Origin: Apostichopus japonicus
Lineage: Eukaryota > Echinodermata > Holothuroidea > Aspidochirotida > Stichopodidae
DNA length: 64,000 nucleotides
Direction of reading: 5' to 3'
Assembly (NCBI RefSeq): GCF_037975245.1
Contig: NC_092572.1
Location: forward strand, 18,375,989-18,439,988
A program made the position numbers and the translations under genes. The notes under the pieces are model-generated. The model saw only the letters and a program-made list of their open reading frames with translations. It did not search any database and was not told the DNA's origin. This document shows positions 10,048 to 25,000 of the stretch, piece after piece; position 1 is the stretch's first letter, and every line of letters begins with the position of its first letter.

Positions 10048-13000
10048 CTAAACCAAAGAAATATAAAAATCAAATTATTGTACATGTTATCTTTGTTGCC
10101 TTCAGAAATGTGAGGATGAGGGTACATGATGTAAATATGCAGGGCTCCAATTGACCTTTGGGGCAGAGGTCACATTGTTAGTCAGCAGTCATACCAATTG
10201 CCGTCACACCTTTAAGAATGATCTGACATCAACAAACTGCAGTGGCCCTTTAATCAAGTTGCAGTAGGTGCCTTCATAATGATCTGGATCAGGACTCAGA
10301 AATTTCAACCAATCTCAAGTGATATAGGCAGCAGCAGTAAACATTAAAGATCTAGATGTACAGGTTTACAAGTGATTTCAAGAATTGGTGCTGTTTGCTG
10401 TCATTTTCTGTACGTGCTTTTTTCTAAAGTTGGTAAAAAATGCCTTTGTTCCGTTATGAAAGCTACAACATTGCCATCGTGACCTCGCATTTCAATAATA
10501 AATAGGCTACAAGGCAATACCTAACTTACCCTTAACGTGTTGTCAAGGTTCTATCTATCATTGATGACTTTTAATCTGAAACAACACTTGTATATAATGA
10601 TGCATGTGAAATAGGAATATTCAAGTCTTGCAGGAAGTTGACAAAGTGGAAGGAGAAACTTTGTCCAACTACAGACACTGGGGTGATAGCTTAGAAAAAC
10701 AGAAACTTTTTATGATATAAGTTATTATGCTAATTGTGTGGTTATATGCAAAGCAATAAAATGAGTAAAACTACATACAATCAGCTTACCTTCTATTTGG
10801 AAGACAAATCCTCTACCCGCAAGAGCATTTTCAGAGGTACTCACAAAACTAATCCAGAGTGTGTTGCCACCAATTACAATTTCACCTGAACTTCCTGATG
10901 TGTCATAGGTATTCAAAACATTATTTCCAATGACCCCACCGGCACCAATGGAGAGCCTATCAGCAAGGTTGTTATCAGGCGGGGGTACCATGAAAAAGAG
11001 AAGTGTGGCCTCTAAGTTGACAGTTGATGTCACCACAGTATTATATGTCATGCCTTGTGGATAGGGATCAGGAAATGATACTGAAGTAACAAAGAAGCTT
11101 TGCTGTGATTGCGGATCAAAGACTCCTGTTTTAAGAAAAAAATGAAATCATATATTTACATTGTTATATGCAAGTACAATTCTTCATGAAATTGTAAAAT
11201 TGATACACAGGTCAAATATATCTCTTCTTTTAATTAAAAATGATCTGGAAAGATAACTGTAGTCATTCAGTGTTTTTTTTTTTAAAGACAAGAACATGAA
11301 AGCTTTGATTTTCTTGCTGCTGTTACACAACTGACAAACTAAAAGTAATTGAGAATTTGATAGCAGTAACTGATTCATTACAACAGTAAACACGGTGGAG
11401 TAAGTGACATTTGATCAGACACTCTTTACTTTACTACCACTGTGGTATCACTACTAACACATTATAGTGATGGGACGGTAAATAAAAGAATTGCTCCCAG
11501 ATACACATTCCCAACTTTGGTCAGTTCTGCGGGTAGTTCATTCATCATTCATTTAAATATTGAACTTAAAATCATATTAAAATTAAAGGAAAATACAAAG
11601 AAGAAAACACACCCCCCACTCCCCCTTCACACAAAAAACACACTTAACAGTTTTTGAGTTTTCAATGAACATTTCTTTGATTGCTGTTGTAGGCTGATGC
11701 AGTAGTTTGGTTTGAGTGTATAGTTTACTTAAGATATTACTGATGTATATCACCAATAGAAAATTACGGTAGCTGGGGATTTTCAATACTCTAAATACAA
11801 TTATAACTATGGGATTTGATTGCACTTACTTGCAAAACAACATTGGCTTTGTGATTGGCCAGAAGAACATGTGCAGCAGACATCAACAGGGTTCGTTGAA
11901 GTCACAAGGGCATTATTTGCTGCAGTACAAGATGATACTTGTCCTGCTGGACACACCGGATTGGTAAATGAAACCCTTACCATACCATTTCCAACTTGTG
12001 TTTCTGTTACCTGACCAGGGCATTCTGCAAATGTTTGTGTCACAGCTAAGGGTAGAAACAGACAATTACAATCATAAACTCTATCAGAGCCATAGAGGAT
12101 TCAACAAATCGGTTTGGATAAATATAAAACTGTAGGAATGATACAATCAAGCACAGAGATTTTAAAGCGGCTTTGTGCATTTAGGTCATCAATATGGTTA
12201 CAAAACCTACAGAATATCACAGATTATTCATAATCATAGTAATCAATGAATTACCAAACATTCTTCCACCTACACATAATTTATCTGATTTTGCCTATCA
12301 ATGTTACTTGAATTGTTTTTTAATCATACATTACTTGATATGGAAATTGGTCACTAGTCAAGCTCAAAACTAAAATATTTACAATTATTTTGATTATTAT
12401 GTTAACAGATAATGTGTTTAGAGTTAGGGCAAGTACTTATTTGGTCCCCATCTTAGTTCAAGTTCAAACTGTCCTCATGTTCTGATATGTCTGACTAATG
12501 ACAAGCAAAGAAAGAGAATGTCTGCAACATTATTGTAAATAACATTGAACCAAAGACACACCGTATTAATAGCCAGTTAAGCAAAACAAACAAAAGCACA
12601 AACAATAAGTCAGAAAAAACAAGTACAGAATCAGAAGAAAGTAGAAAACACAGGGAGTGAAAGGATACCTTCATTAACTTGAACAATAAATAAACATTCG
12701 CTTTGCAGGCCTTCATTATCTTGGCAAGTACAAGTGACAGAAGTAGCACCCAGAGGAAAGCTTGTATCTGAAGCAGGGTCACAAGAAGCAAATAATGTGC
12801 CTTGTTCTGCATCCATGCAGGTTGGAGTTGTAAATGTCGCTACTGCTGAGGTACTCCCCGTAGGTGCAGTCACCACAATTTGCTCTGTTGGACAGTTTGG
12901 TTCACTTGGTGCTTGGTTACCTGCCTCTGCTAGCAAAAAAGTTTTTGTTACAAGCTGTTAGTGTTAACCAAAGCATTTAATGACCAATAAAAAAATTTAA

Positions 13001-16000
13001 AAAAAAAAAAGTTTTTTCCCCTCTTTGCTCCTGATTAAGAATTAACCTTCAACTCCTAATGTTGTCTTTGAGATTTGCTGACACATCTGTTTAATCAAAC
13101 AAAGGTCCAATTTCAGACATGTTTTACTAGATGGAAGTCATTTTGCTATTAAATAATGAATACTTCCTATCCTAAAACTGCTGCTCTGGACACTTTTCTA
13201 TTTAATAATTAATAAATTAATTATTTAACTAATTTGCAAACCAAACTGAACAGATTGAATTTTTTTGATAGTTCTTTGAATTGTTTGAAACAGATACTTT
13301 CTATCCTAAAACTGCTGCTCTTGAGACACTTTTCCATTTAATAATAATTAATTAATTTGCAAACCAAATTGAACAGATTGAATTTTTTTGATAGTTCTTT
13401 GAATTGTTTGAAACAGATACTTTCTATCCTAAAACTGCTGCTCTTGAGACACTTTTCCATTTAATAATCATTAATTAATTAATTTGCAAACCACACTGAA
13501 CAGGATTGAATTTTTTTGATAGTTCAATGAATTGTTTGAAATGGATTTCTGTATCAATTCTTGTCAAGGAACTTCACCAAAGGCAACTTAAAATGGTTCG
13601 TGTCTATTGAAATATCGTAAATAATAGCTTTGACATAAATGCTATTTGTTAGAGTGGTCCCTCCATTTAGTACAAAAAGAAACACAGACAAAGATATCAT
13701 TCAATTAGTGGAAAGTTCTCAATGATTTTGGTTTACTTTAGGCAAACTATTAGAAAAGGATGATGATATTTTCCTTTGGTGATTTGTTGATCAACATTAT
13801 TAAATTATACAGGAGTAAGAGTGCCTATCGTTTTGATCATGTCAGGACATTTTTCAGAGCTTAACTGAAACAAAAACAAAGAGACCCCTTTGACCTCACT
13901 AATATTGCTTGCTCTTTCCACCAAATCATCTTTCTGTCCTTCTATCTCCTGTAAATTTGTGTTCTTAGTCTTTGTTTTGTACAGGCAGTGGATGTAGAAA
14001 ACCAACAGAATATTGATAATTCAAGTATCCAAATTCAACCAACAGACAGACCATTTTAACAATAAGCAATAGATGTGGCATACAAACTACACAGACAAAA
14101 GACACATATAATGTATGAACAATTTGACTTCCTTTGCAAGAAATGTTGCGAGAAAAATATCTGAAAGAAAAAAGCCAAAACAACAACAACAAACAAAGTA
14201 ACAATTTACAAGGAAACAGGAGAGAAAGCTGATGCAAGATACATATTTAACATTGATATGGATGATTGCAAATAGCCTTTAGCTGAGAAGTACATGGGAA
14301 TAATCTTGATTAGCAGATTGTGTTTAAATGGCCACAAGACATACAACTTTGGCCAAAAAGATTGCCTTTAAATTTTAAGAGCTGTGACATACAAGCAAGC
14401 ATACATGCCATTGGTCAAGCAGATTTGTCTTCGGTGGAGTGCACTTGTCTACAAGACATATTTAGGTCACAAAAAGGGGTTGATTTCATAATTTTGATTC
14501 CTGTCTGTAGCATTAAGATATGTTTCAACACATTGTTCTGTATCACTACAATAGGTGAAAACCAAACAGACAGTTGAAATCAATGACTGTAATATAAAGA
14601 AACTGAAGACAAAAGCATATATAGTTCCCAAAGAGGACTGAACAATAACATTCCAGAGGTTTTTAAAGGCTACACATTGATTTAGTTTCAGGAAAACAAA
14701 TTTTGATCTTGCCTACAAAAACACTTATGTTACAGGTATCTGGATAAAACTGAAAGATAACATGATATTGTTAAACCTACTGAATCTACAACTAAATTTT
14801 ACTTTCAAATCTGCTTCAGTGTTATTACCTTTGTCCACTGTTGGCCATTGTCATCTCCTTATATCCCATACCTTTACCATGTAAGACACACTGAAACAAG
14901 ACAACTATTTTTTTTCCTTCAGGTTATCTGATGCTACTGTGGGGATGCATTTCTGGAATCAATGTATCTGTACTATGAAGACCAAGTGGTGTACTTACGT
15001 GTTTGACAGTTCGTGCCTGAGAATCCTGCGACACACGTACATTGGAAGGTATTACCAAAAGCAGTGCAGGTACCACCATTTAGACAAGGTGATCCACTAC
15101 AGGGATTATTAACTAGTGACAAAGAGATTGGGAAATATAGAAACCATTAATGCCAGAAAAAATCATTAAGATATAAAGATACAAAGAAAAATATATGTGA
15201 AAGATCTTGAAAGATCTTCCATACACAGGTTAATAAAACATGTATAGCACATAAAAGATCCAACCTAGATATATACTAGAGTTACAAAACTAATTTTTAA
15301 TCCATACACAGGTTAATGAAACATGTATATCACATAAAAGATCCAACCTAGATATATACTAGAGATACAAAACTAATTTTTAATCCATACACAGGTTAAT
15401 GAAACATGTATATCACATAAAAGATCCTACCTAGATATATACTAGAGTTACAAAACTAATTTTTAATCCATACACAGGTTAATGAAACATGTATATCACA
15501 TAAAAGATCCAACCTAGATATATACTAGAGTTACAAAACTAATTTTTAATCCATACACAGGTTAATGAAACATGTATATCACATAAAAGATCCTACCTAG
15601 ATATATGCTAGAGTTACAAAACTAATTTTTAATCCATACACAGGTTAGTGAAACATGTATAGCACATAAAAGATCCAACCTAGATATATATTAGAGTTAC
15701 AAAACTAATTTTTAATCCATACACAGGTTAATGAAACATGTATATCACATAAAAGATCCAACCTAGATATATACTAGAGATACAAAACTAATTTTTAATC
15801 CATACACAGGTTAGTGAAACATGTATATCACATAAAAGATCCAACCTAGATATATATTAGAGTTACAAAACTAATTTTTAATCCATACACAGGTTAATGA
15901 AACATGTATATCACATAAAAGATCCAACCTAGATATATACTAGAGATACAAAACTAATTTTTAATCCATACACAGGTTAGTGAAACATGTATATCACATA

Positions 16001-19000
16001 AAAGATCCAACCTAGATATATATTAGAGTTACAAAACTAATTTTTAATCCATACACAGGTTAATGAAACATGTATATCACATAAAAGATCCAACCTAGAT
16101 ATATACTAGAGATACAAAACTAATTTTTAATCCATACACAGGTTAGTGAAACATGTATATCACATAAAAGATCCAACCTAGATATATACTAGAGATACAA
16201 AACTAATTTTTAATCCATACACAGGTTAATGAAACATGTATATCACATAAAAGATCCTACCTAGATATATGCTAGAGTTACAAAACTAATTTTTAATCCA
16301 TACACAGGTTAGTGAAACATGTATAGCACATAAAAGATCCAACCTAGATATATACTAGAGTTACAAAACTAATTTTTAATCCATACACAGGTTAATGAAA
16401 CATGTATATCACATAAAAGATCCTACCTAGATATATATTAGAGTTACAAAATTAATTTTTAATCCATACACAGGTTAATGAAAAACATGTATAGCATATA
16501 AAAGATCCTACCTAGATAGAATACTGCATCTCTAACATGAGCTTCAGTTACACACTTGATATGTATCAGTAGATGTGAAATCCTACCAGCCATGATAAAT
16601 ATTCACTGGTATATATTAGGCTAGTTATTACTTCAGTGGCCTGGCATGGGTTGTAGTCAATGTAGTACTGTACCACCATTTTTACCCATGGGTGTTAAAT
16701 GCCATTGTATAGACCAGAAAGTCATGATAGAACATGTTTGCAGCTCGTTATGCTAAATTGACAACTTTTGTTATGTATGATAGGTATTAATTAGCATGAG
16801 CTGACAGTATCATTTATTTTGGGAAGTATATAGCAACTGTCATTTGGAATATTCATACATCACTCAGTGTGCTTATGTTCCAGTTGGGTTTTGCTTTGAT
16901 CCCTAAGTAAACTGCATAGCTTAACTTGGTATACAAAGCTTTCTAGGCCAAGTTCTGAAGCTGGTTTGGACTTGTTCTTTTTGATTCTAAGAATGAGAAC
17001 TGTATACTGTGGGGTTGAAGTTCAATAAATATTCGATTGAAACCCTAAACAGCTGTCACATATGATAATCCCAGCCTATGAAACATATTTTACATATAAG
17101 AATCTGGATGAACATTACAGGTATTTATAATGTTGTTAGGTTTAGTTACTATAACAGCTTTGTGCATATTTCATGTGACTAGACATAACACTAGTAGTCC
17201 TATGGAAAATTGCACTACTTAGTGCAGTGAAGCAGGAGGAAAGTGGAATAAGTCAAGCTAGGTAGTGGCAGACTGAACCACTCCTAAGATTCTTTTATTT
17301 TCAACATTCTATAGTTCATTGTAGTCCTATGGCAACTTGTTTTAGTTATGTAGGATTCACTGAGACAAAGTTGAATAAAGTTAACAAAGGCAAAATTGAA
17401 CACAACCAGGCACCAATGGATTATTCAGGGCAATTTTTAATGGTAGTTCTGACATCCCAGGTGACAAAATATCTTTTCTGATAACCAAAATCAGCTGTGG
17501 ACAAACAGTTGTTAACATAAAATTCAGTGTGAACAATAATCAAATACCCCAAATAGGTACAATGATGAATTGGTATCATTGCTAACCTGGTGATCTATTT
17601 CCAAACCTACACATCTCTCCCACAGTTTATATATTTGTAAGCTTAGTTTGCTACATTAACTACAGGCAAGCAAATTGTAAGGCCTGGTTGTCTGAGGAAC
17701 AACCCGAAAAAAATCCATCATAACAGTTTGCCCTGATTATTTGCACAAGTGCCACCATTTTGGCAAAGGTCAACAGCACAAAAGATGGTAACAAAACTGG
17801 TCAGATTGGATCTTGGGCTTTGACTTCCAGACTGTGACAGCCCCGTTCCACAATTTACTTGTGTCATTAATGCAAACCAGAATGCTAATAGGCTAACTGA
17901 TTTCTAAAAACATTGTATCAAGAACATCTTATTGTAAAACTGCAAACAAGATTTTCAAGTTTTGACGACCATTGTTGACCTTATGTGATCAGCAACTTAG
18001 GGTTTGCCCTCAAGTTTAAGGTTCAACCATGGTTTACCTATTGAGTTATCATGTCTATACCTTTGCCTCATAAAAACAATTGAGTTCTTTCAAAACACTG
18101 GATCCACATTGAAGATTTTAAGTTCATTCAAGCTCTACTATTTGAGAGACTGTGTTTACATGGTTTTCAAACTTTGACCTCTCGACCTCAAATCACCTTG
18201 AACTAGTGTTGCTGCCATTTAACTTTTAACCATTAAACAAATAAATGTACCAATAAATGCTCAAAAAAATTGTGCCCTAACATTAGGCTACTATCACTCA
18301 GTGTTTTTGACCTACTAATCGGAAAGCATGTACATGGCTATCAAACCATGTCGGATATGACCCTTTAAACTGTGAGGGATTCTGAAGAAAAAATTGTTTA
18401 CCAATAACGCTACCTCAAAAATCTAGAAAAACCAATAGGGATGATAAACTCATTAAGGTGTCACCACATTCTAAATAAAATATTCTTCAAAGCTGCTATT
18501 AGAGTTATCATGTTTACAGGGTTTCAAACTTCATGTGACCTTAAATGACCTCTACAAAAAACAATGTGGGTTCTTGTACTTGATGAAGTGCATACCGATA
18601 CCAAGTATGAACTAATACAGCTTATTTTTTATCACATGTATACACACTCACACTCGCCTTTAGCACAGGCTGGATTATTAATTTATCAAGACCAGATGAC
18701 AGATCTAGCTAAGCTGCGTAACAAATTACCAAACTTAATAATGTTAATTAGTTTTTAATTTGTTAGGTTTATTAATAAGCGTGTCTTCCAAACTTAATCA
18801 ATGTTACATTGAAAAGAGAAGATGACTTGAGAATTATAGAGAGAATAGAAAATTAAATTTGATTTGACATCAATTAGTAGTCATATTGGTAGTAAAGGTT
18901 TCTATAAATAATTGAATTGACCTTCATTCAAATGAAACCTCTTATACTTCCCCTTACTATATTTCTAATATCAATTTTGGGATGATCCTTGTCTCAGGGA

Positions 19001-22000
19001 GTTTCATTCATTATGTAGCATGGAGATTCATAAACATCCTTACTGAGGACCACTGTACATGCATGACTTAAAGTTACTCAAGTAACTCCTAATGGCAGAC
19101 TGTCAATATATTAACATATTTACCATGTTTTAGTACATCAGTTCAGGCTGTAATAATTGAATATATCTCAGTATTTGTTAGCAAACTTTACGTATATATA
19201 TACATGTAGACTTACCTGGCACCTCACAGAAGGTTCCAGTAAATGTGGCGAGACATTGACATGTGAAGATAACTCCATTTGTAATGCACGTGCCGCCATT
19301 TTGACATACAACATTTGTGCATGGATTGACTGGAGCTGAAGTGAAGTACAAAAGACAAAATTATTTCAAAATAGAATGTCCTGAATACAGCAAGTATAGG
19401 TTTTGAAAGTGCAAAGGTAACACAATAGCTGAAAGAAAGGAAAAGAAATGGAGTGGCTAAAAAATATGAAATGCATTAGTCAATTAATCAAAGTTGGTGG
19501 CACAGACATGAATTTAGCCTTGGTCAAGTCGTTTGTAATACTCTTTTTTCTCACATGCAAACTGTACATGCCTCAGAGTCTGTTTCTGGCTACCACGAAT
19601 GTGCTTGCCCACTGCATTTTACATGCCCGAGGATCTGTCCGATACAATTGTCTTGGACATTTCTCCAAAGAGGGGCATGAACTTATGCAAACCACAAAAT
19701 CTTTATTCATATTATTATTATAATGAAATTGCATGTCATGCGAGATTATGTTTCTTTCACAGAAATTAGCAAGATTTCATAATTTTGATTCCTGTCTGTG
19801 GCATAAAGATATGTTTCAACACATTGTTCTGTATCACTACCAATAGGTGAACACCAAACAGACAGCTGATATCAACCACCTTTATGTTAAGAAACAGAAA
19901 ACAAAAAAGCATACATAGGACTCAAAGGGGATTGGACAATATCATTCCACAGATTCTTCAAAGGCTACACATTGATTTAGTGTCAGGCTAAAATTGTTTG
20001 ATCTTGCCTACAAAAACACTAATGTTACAGGTATCTGGATAAAGCTGAAAGATAACATGATATTGGTAAACTACTGAATATACAACTAAATTTTACTTTC
20101 AAATCTGTTTCAGTGTAATTACCTTTGTCCATCCACTGTTGGCCATATAATTTTATATAATTTTCCTACAGTTTATCTGATGCTACTGTGGCGATGCATT
20201 TCTGGAATCTATGTATCTGTACTTTGAAGACCAAGTGGTGTACTTACGTGTTTGACAGACATTGCCTGAGAATCCTCCGACACACGTACATTGGAAGTTA
20301 TTACCAAAAACAGTGCAGGCACCATCATTTAGACAAGGTGATCCACTACAGGGATTAGTAACTAGTGACAAAGAGATTGGGAAATATAGAAACCATTAAT
20401 GCCAGAAAAAATCATTAAGATATAAAGATACAAAGAAATATATATGTGAAAGATCTTGAAGAAAGTTAGAGGTTCAAGATTGTCCACTGTGAGTTTAAAC
20501 AGAATGGCAGACAAAAATGATCAGAAATACATATTCAAACTGCAGTCAGAAAACAGTGTAGGATAGTCCACAGTTGCCAGGTTATCATATCTTTATCATG
20601 CCTATCCATTACGTTAATATTATAGCTCTAATTGTAAGGCTCCTGTGGCAGAGGCTCTTGTGCCACCCACAGCTGTCATGACTATTCCATCTGCAGGGTA
20701 CAGAGTTGCTCTCAACTAGGAAAGAGAATTCTTGAACCATATTAATATCAAGAAATAAATACTATTCATATTTTTACAACTGGTATCACAATCAACTATG
20801 TGCAAATGATACTGGTCCTTCACATCTGAAAAGTTCCTGAAACATGTATTGCACATAAAATATCCTACCTGATATATCAGAGTTGCAAAAAGAATTTGTT
20901 ATCTCATACACAGGTTAATGAAACATGAATAGCACATAAACAATCCTACCTACATGTAGATATATATATCAGAGTAGCACAAGTTGAAGGCATAACTAAT
21001 TTCATATCCATACACAGGTTAATGAAACATGTATATCACATAAAAGATCCTACCAAGATATATATATATCTGAGTAGCACAACTAATTTCTTATCCATTC
21101 ACAGGTTAATGAAACATGTATATCACATAAAAGATTCTACCTAGATATATATATATCTGAGTAGCACAACTAATTTCTTATCCATTCACAGGTTAATGAA
21201 ACATGTATATCACATAAAAGATCCTACCTAGATATATATATCTGAGTAGCACAACTAATTTCTTATCCATTCACAGGTTAATGAAACATGAATAGCACAT
21301 AAACAATCCTACCTACATGTAGATATATATATCAGAGTAGCACAAGTTGAAGGCATAACTAATTTCATATCCATACAAAGGTTAATGAAACATGTATATC
21401 ACATAAAAGATCCTACCAAGATATATATATATCTGAGTAGCACAACTAATTTCTTATCCATTCACAGGTTAATGAAACATGTATATCACATAAAAGATTC
21501 TACCTAGATATATATATATCTGAGTAGCACAACTAATTTCTTATCCATTCACAGGTTAATGAAACATGTATATCACATAAAAGATCCTACCTAGATATAT
21601 ATATATCTGAGTAGCACAACTAATTTCTTATCCATTCACAGGTTAATGAAACATGTATATCACATAAAAGATTCTACCTAGATATATATATATCTGAGTA
21701 GCACAACTAATTTCTTATCCATTCACAGGTTAATGAAACATGTATATCACATAAAAGATCCTACCTAGATATATATCTGAGTAGCACAACTAATTTCTTA
21801 TCCAATCACAGGTTATTAAATGAAACATGTATATCACATGAAAGATCCTACCTAGATATATATATCTGAGTAGCACAACTAATTTCTTATCCATTCACAG
21901 GTTAATGAAACATGTATAGCACATAAAAGATTCTACCTAGATATATATATATCTGAGTAGCACAACTAATTTCTTATCCATTCACAGGTTAATGAAACAT

Positions 22001-25000
22001 GTATATCACATAAAAGATCCTACCTAGATATATATCTGAGTAGCACAACTAATTTCTTATCCATTCACAGGTTAATGAAACATGTATATCACATAAAAGA
22101 TCCTACCAAGATATATATCTGAGTAGCACAACTAATTTCTTATCCATTCACAGGTTATTAAATGAAACATGTATATCACATGAAAGATTCTACCTAGATA
22201 TATATCTGAGTAGCACAACTAATTTCTTATCCATTCACAGGTTAATGAAACATGTATATCACATAAAAGATCCTACCAAGATATATATATATCTGAGTAG
22301 CACAACTAATTTCTTATCCATTCACAGGTTAATGAAACATGTATATCACATAAAAGATTCTACCTAGATATATATATATCTGGGTAGCACAACTAATTTC
22401 TTATCCATTCACAGGTTAATGAAACATGTATATCACATAAAAGATTCTACCTAGATATATATCTGAGTAGCACAACTAATTTCTTATCCATTCACAGGTT
22501 ATTAATATCACATAAAAGATCCTACCTAGATATATATATCTGAGTAGCACAACTAATTTCTTATCCATTCACAGGTTAATGAAACATGTATATCACATAA
22601 AAGATCCTACCTAGATATATATCTGAGTAGCACAACTAATTTCTTATCCATTCACAGGTTAATGAAACATGTATAGCACATAAAAGATCCTACCTAGATA
22701 TATATATCTGAGTAGCACAACTAATTTCTTATCCATTCACAGGTTAATGAAACATGTATATCACATAAAAGATCCTACCTAGATATAATTTATTGATATT
22801 TATATTTGTTTCCATACACAGGCTAGATTAATAACTTATTAAGACCATATGATAGATCTAGCTAAGCTGCATAACAAATTACCAAACTTAATAATGTTAA
22901 TTAGTTTTTTAATTTGTTAGTTTTGTTAATGAGCATGTCTTCCAAACTTAATCAATGTTACATTTAAAGGAGAAGATGACTTGAGAATTATAAAGAGAAT
23001 AGAAAATTAAATTTGATTTGACATCAATTGGTAGTCATATTGGTAGTAAAGGTTTCTATAATTAATTGAATTGACCTTCATTCAAATGAAACCTCTTATA
23101 CTTCCCCTTACTATATTTCTGTTATCAATTTTGGGATGATCCTTGTGTCAGCATGTTTCATTCATTATTTAGCATGGAGATTCTTTAACATCCTTCATTA
23201 TCATACATGAGTTAAAGTTACTCAAGTTACTCCTAATGGCAGACTCTCTCTAATGTATAAACTTGATTACCATGTTTTAGTTCAGGCTGTATTAATTGAA
23301 TATATATCAAGTTTGTTTGTTAACAAACTTTATGTATATATATACATGTAGACTTACCTGGCACCTCACAGAAGGTTCCAGTAAATGTGACGAAACATTG
23401 ACATGTGAAGGTAGCTCCATTTGATGTACACGTGCCGCCGTTTTGACATACAACATTTGTGCATGGATTGCCTTGAGCTGAAGTGAAGTACAAAAGACAA
23501 AATGATTTCATGATGGAATGTCCTGAAAACAGCAAGTTTAGGTTTTAAAAGTGCAAAGGTAAAACAACAGCTGAAAGAAAGGAAAAGAAATGGAGTGGGT
23601 AAAAATATTGAACTTGAAATGAAAATATGAAATACACGTTAGTAAATTAATCAAAGTTGGTGATACAGACATGATTTGTGCATAGTTGATCTAATAATTA
23701 AGACAAATATCAAGCAAGTGAGAAAATGTACAATGACTTGTTGAAGATGATAACAGAGAAAGAGCAGCAGATTTGTTGACCTAAACTCACTTTGCAATTA
23801 TTACTATTTAAGAAATTATCAACAGGTATGAGAATCAATGACATTTTTCCTGCTCAAGAAACCTACTGATTATCTCATGTGATATATGACTTAAGAAGAC
23901 TTTGATATTTCGTGGTGAAATGGGAAGATTATTTCATCAGAGCAATCACAAGGGTTGGAAAGTAGCTGTGATAAACTTTCACTTCTTCTTGTTTAAAACC
24001 TAAATGATCATGGTGTGTCAATTTGCAAGTGCCGCATAAGTCCTACCATCCACTATGACATGGTGGTTAGAACACTTAATAGTACTTCAATTTCCTCTCT
24101 GTGGTCAGGTCTGGCCGGCAACATACACAGTTTTCCTGGAAAAAATATTCCTTTCTCTTCAGGCCTGAATAAATACAAAAACTTTTTTGTGCAGAATTTA
24201 TGTGAATTACTGCATGTGTATGACTTAATTTGGACAACAAAACAACCGATTGCACAATTCTGTTAGACAAAAGAAGTTGCTGTTAGTGACTAGGTAAGTT
24301 GGCATACATGCCATAGTAGTCCAGGTCAAAATTTCTTTTTGATATGTTAAAGAGGAACACAATCTAAGCATGCTGGTGGAATTTGCATTCAATTCCTATG
24401 TACCGTATTTGAGGTATTGAAAATTGAAGTTGTCACCTTTCGTACCAAAAGTGAACTTGGAGCAAACAGGTGTGATGTCATTGTTGCACACTTGATAAAT
24501 AATGTTTTGTTTTCCTTTAAAATTTATGTCTAATTTTGTACTCCACAATTGGATGCATCCTTATAGTGAGTTTACCATAGGTATTGGTATTTTATGAACT
24601 TTCACATCCCTTTTAGACAAACTAGTAACCCTGTCTATTAGGTCAAATCAATTGACTGAAAAAATAAAGAAAGTACAAACATTATTTGTCAGTGTGCAAC
24701 TATGACATCACACCTGTTGGTTCAAAGTTCACCTTTGGTAGAATATCAGAAAACTTCAACTGTTAATATCTCAAAATGGTACATGCATAAGGAATTGAAG
24801 GCAAAAGATTATGTTCCTCTGTAACACATCAAAAGGAAATTTTTACCTGGAATATTCTTTAAATGACTTCTTTAATGAAGAGGTCTACATTTCCATCTAT
24901 GTAGTGTAGAGTGTCCAATCTACCAGTTTAGCTGTCTATGCTACAAGAACTAAATTTGTTGACAAAACTTACGTGGAACAGTACATGTGGGACCAGTGAA

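Larger units (their letters stand above)
14480..19440 (-). repeat. Duplicated two-EGF block, copy A
   Basis: Both ends match the block at 19770-23590. Around 14485 and 19772 the shared sequence begins TTTTGATTCCTGTCTGT. Around 18720 and 22870 it includes AACAAATTACCAAACTTAAT. The two EGF exons in each block are close paralogues. Copy A also holds about 2 kb (16.5-18.6 kb) absent from copy B. Confidence 0.85.
19770..23590 (-). repeat. Duplicated two-EGF block, copy B
   Basis: Counterpart of 14480-19440, with exons at 20248-20361 and 23358-23477 and nearly identical flanking intron. The block has its own expansion of the 83-bp satellite. Confidence 0.85.

Noticed and set aside
15219-16510. CRISPR-like array
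   Set aside because: The units are directly contiguous without unique spacers, and the context is a eukaryotic intron.
24015-24270. Overlapping open frames on both strands
   Set aside because: Short, without domain similarity or splice signals in phase; chance frames in an intron.
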